Shown here: positions 18,601-19,076 of the stretch, one piece after another | How the letters are laid out: every line of letters starts with the position of its first letter | Numbering within the stretch: position 1 is the stretch's first letter | NCBI GenBank assembly: GCA_900155495.1 | Contig: FTLJ01000548.1 | Coordinates: 1 to 19,076 of the forward strand | Source of the DNA: Porogramme epimiltina | Taxonomy: Eukaryota > Basidiomycota > Agaricomycetes > Polyporales > Polyporaceae | Direction of reading: 5' to 3' | Length of the DNA stretch: 19,076 bases | Notes under the pieces: generated by a model | What the model saw: the letters and a program-made list of their open reading frames with translations, nothing else | Databases searched by the model: none | What the model was told of the DNA's origin: nothing | Translations under genes and position numbers: made by a program

Positions 18601-18690
18601 GAAACTGGTTGTGCGGCGGCGCTTGCCGGTGGGCTGCTGGTCGTCGTAGTTGGAGGTCGATGTCGTGGGCGAGAGCGACATCATCGACAT
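15630..18690 (-). CDS. Fungal Zn2Cys6 transcription factor with fungal-specific regulatory domain
   Basis: Probably a nuclear DNA-binding regulator. Eleven minus-strand exons: 18690-18436, 18338-18244, 18124-18094, 18022-17747, 17683-17514, 17460-17397, 17334-17294, 17223-16838, 16765-16580, 16518-16399 and 16345-15630. The sum, 2340 nt, is exactly in phase for 779 residues. The zinc cluster is C72-x2-C75-x6-C82-x5-C88-x2-C91-x6-C98 (ARACTNCRKGKNRCEGE joined to APCRRCQLSGAQCVFE). A short helical, Gln-rich dimerisation-like segment follows (VMQSQMIGMQSSLDRIL), then basic VKKRKR (277-282), a likely nuclear signal. The fungal transcription factor domain (about 298-560) shows FFSGCNIFIPVFDPTYDTYD, AVQGMLLLAAWSTNGWLPSG, WLCLYWFDHQMSLGTGRP and LLSHPMASPTDVRLVSQVEL. 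The C-terminal 237 residues are helical, then Pro-rich. The start ATG at 18690 gives a disordered Ser/Thr/Pro N-terminus. Target genes cannot be inferred. Confidence 0.9.
17461..17513 (-). other. Predicted GC-AG intron 5 of the Zn2Cys6 gene
   Basis: The donor is AAG|GCAAGTAG and the acceptor ACCAGATAG, giving a 53-nt intron that fits the size of its neighbours. The nearby GT (4 nt downstream) leaves the wrong phase for the VKKRKRAEPTPRNAF exon. The other GT (GTAAGA) would leave an intron of only about 29 nt. The GC donor gives the phase that keeps the whole 780-codon sum in frame. Confidence 0.6.
18339..18435 (-). other. Predicted GC-AG intron 1, splitting the zinc cluster
   Basis: The donor is GAG|GCAAGTGC and the acceptor CCCCCAG. 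The 97-nt intron falls between the third and fourth zinc-binding cysteines. Joining the exons in phase 0 gives a perfect C-x2-C-x6-C-x5-C-x2-C-x6-C cluster. The nearest downstream GT would add residues and change the phase, breaking the downstream exon. Confidence 0.7.
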
Positions 18691-19076
18691 GAAGCGGCGA
18701 GAAGAGACGAGACGGGCGCAACGCGAGGCGGGGCGCCGGGGCTCCCTTTACGCCCTCCCCCAACCACCTTATCTGCAAATCCAACACAAATCTTATCCAA
18801 ACTCGAATCAAATCCATTCCCCCGGCCCCGCCCGGTCCACCTGACCCGCCCGCCCGGCCGCGTTCCCGCGCGACAGCTTCCGGAACGCCGGTCAGAATGC
18901 TCCGGGAGGTCCGCCCGCCCGGGGCCTTGGTGTGGCTCTGGTGTGGCTCTGGTCGGCCTCTGAGCTGCCTTTGGGTGTCCGTGTCGCTGGCTCAGACCTG
19001 TGGTGGTGACTTCTGGACCTAGGACCCTCTCGTGGGCACACCCTCCCCGCCTGCCCACAGCCCCCCCACCCCACCC
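18691..19076. promoter_or_regulatory. Upstream region of the Zn2Cys6 gene
   Basis: This holds the 5' flank of the minus-strand regulator. It is C-rich on the plus strand, with runs of C near the window end. An 11-bp unit, TGGTGTGGCTC, is repeated twice in tandem at 18928-18949. No clear TATA box is visible on the minus strand and no other gene is supportable. Confidence 0.4.

Noticed and set aside
1..19076. CRISPR array, phage or bacterial operon
   Set aside because: No regularly spaced repeats with unique spacers, no ribosome-binding sites and no polycistronic packing; the introns show that the DNA is eukaryotic.

Overview
The window looks like nuclear DNA from a GC-rich mushroom-forming basidiomycete (Agaricomycetes, most likely Polyporales-like). 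The coding sequences are cut by many 50-70 nt GT-AG introns. The gene families fit too: fungal Zn2Cys6 regulators, secreted aspartic proteases, and a lineage-specific 'hypothetical' family of mushroom genomes. There is no sign of bacterial or organellar DNA, and I found no tRNA, rRNA or CRISPR. The genus assignment is inference only.

Right half (about 10.3-18.7 kb): three genes with intact, in-phase exon models. (1) A 9-exon, 803-residue PLK4/SAK-like protein on the + strand (10313-13151), with a kinase fold followed by a cryptic polo box. Its DFG motif reads GFS, so it is probably a pseudokinase. (2) Starting only 227 bp downstream on the same strand, a 7-exon, 421-residue eIF5-mimic protein (BZW/5MP, W2 domain; 13379-15020). 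(3) Convergent to it, an 11-exon, 779-residue Zn2Cys6 transcription factor on the - strand (15630-18690). Two of its introns appear to use GC-AG boundaries with the same GCAAGT donor.

Left half (about 2.0-9.6 kb): a run of gene remnants. In order these are an aspartic protease lacking its second catalytic lobe (+); the last 32 codons of an unknown lysine-rich gene (+), convergent with the 3' half of a COX10 (heme O synthase) relic (-) that carries two TAG stops and a frameshift; a TATA-driven, multi-intron small transcription unit of unknown product (+); a frameshifted member of a mushroom-specific hypothetical family (-); a 66-bp minisatellite; and a heavily damaged zinc-finger regulator relic (+). 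The adjacent COX10 and neighbour tails suggest a copied segment rather than independent decay.

The first 1.9 kb holds no gene I can support. The genes do not form a pathway. The clearest feature is the split between a decayed, repeat-bearing left side and a compact intact right side. The items most worth following up are the PLK4-like pseudokinase, the small spliced unit at 4.7-5.6 kb and the paired GC-AG introns.
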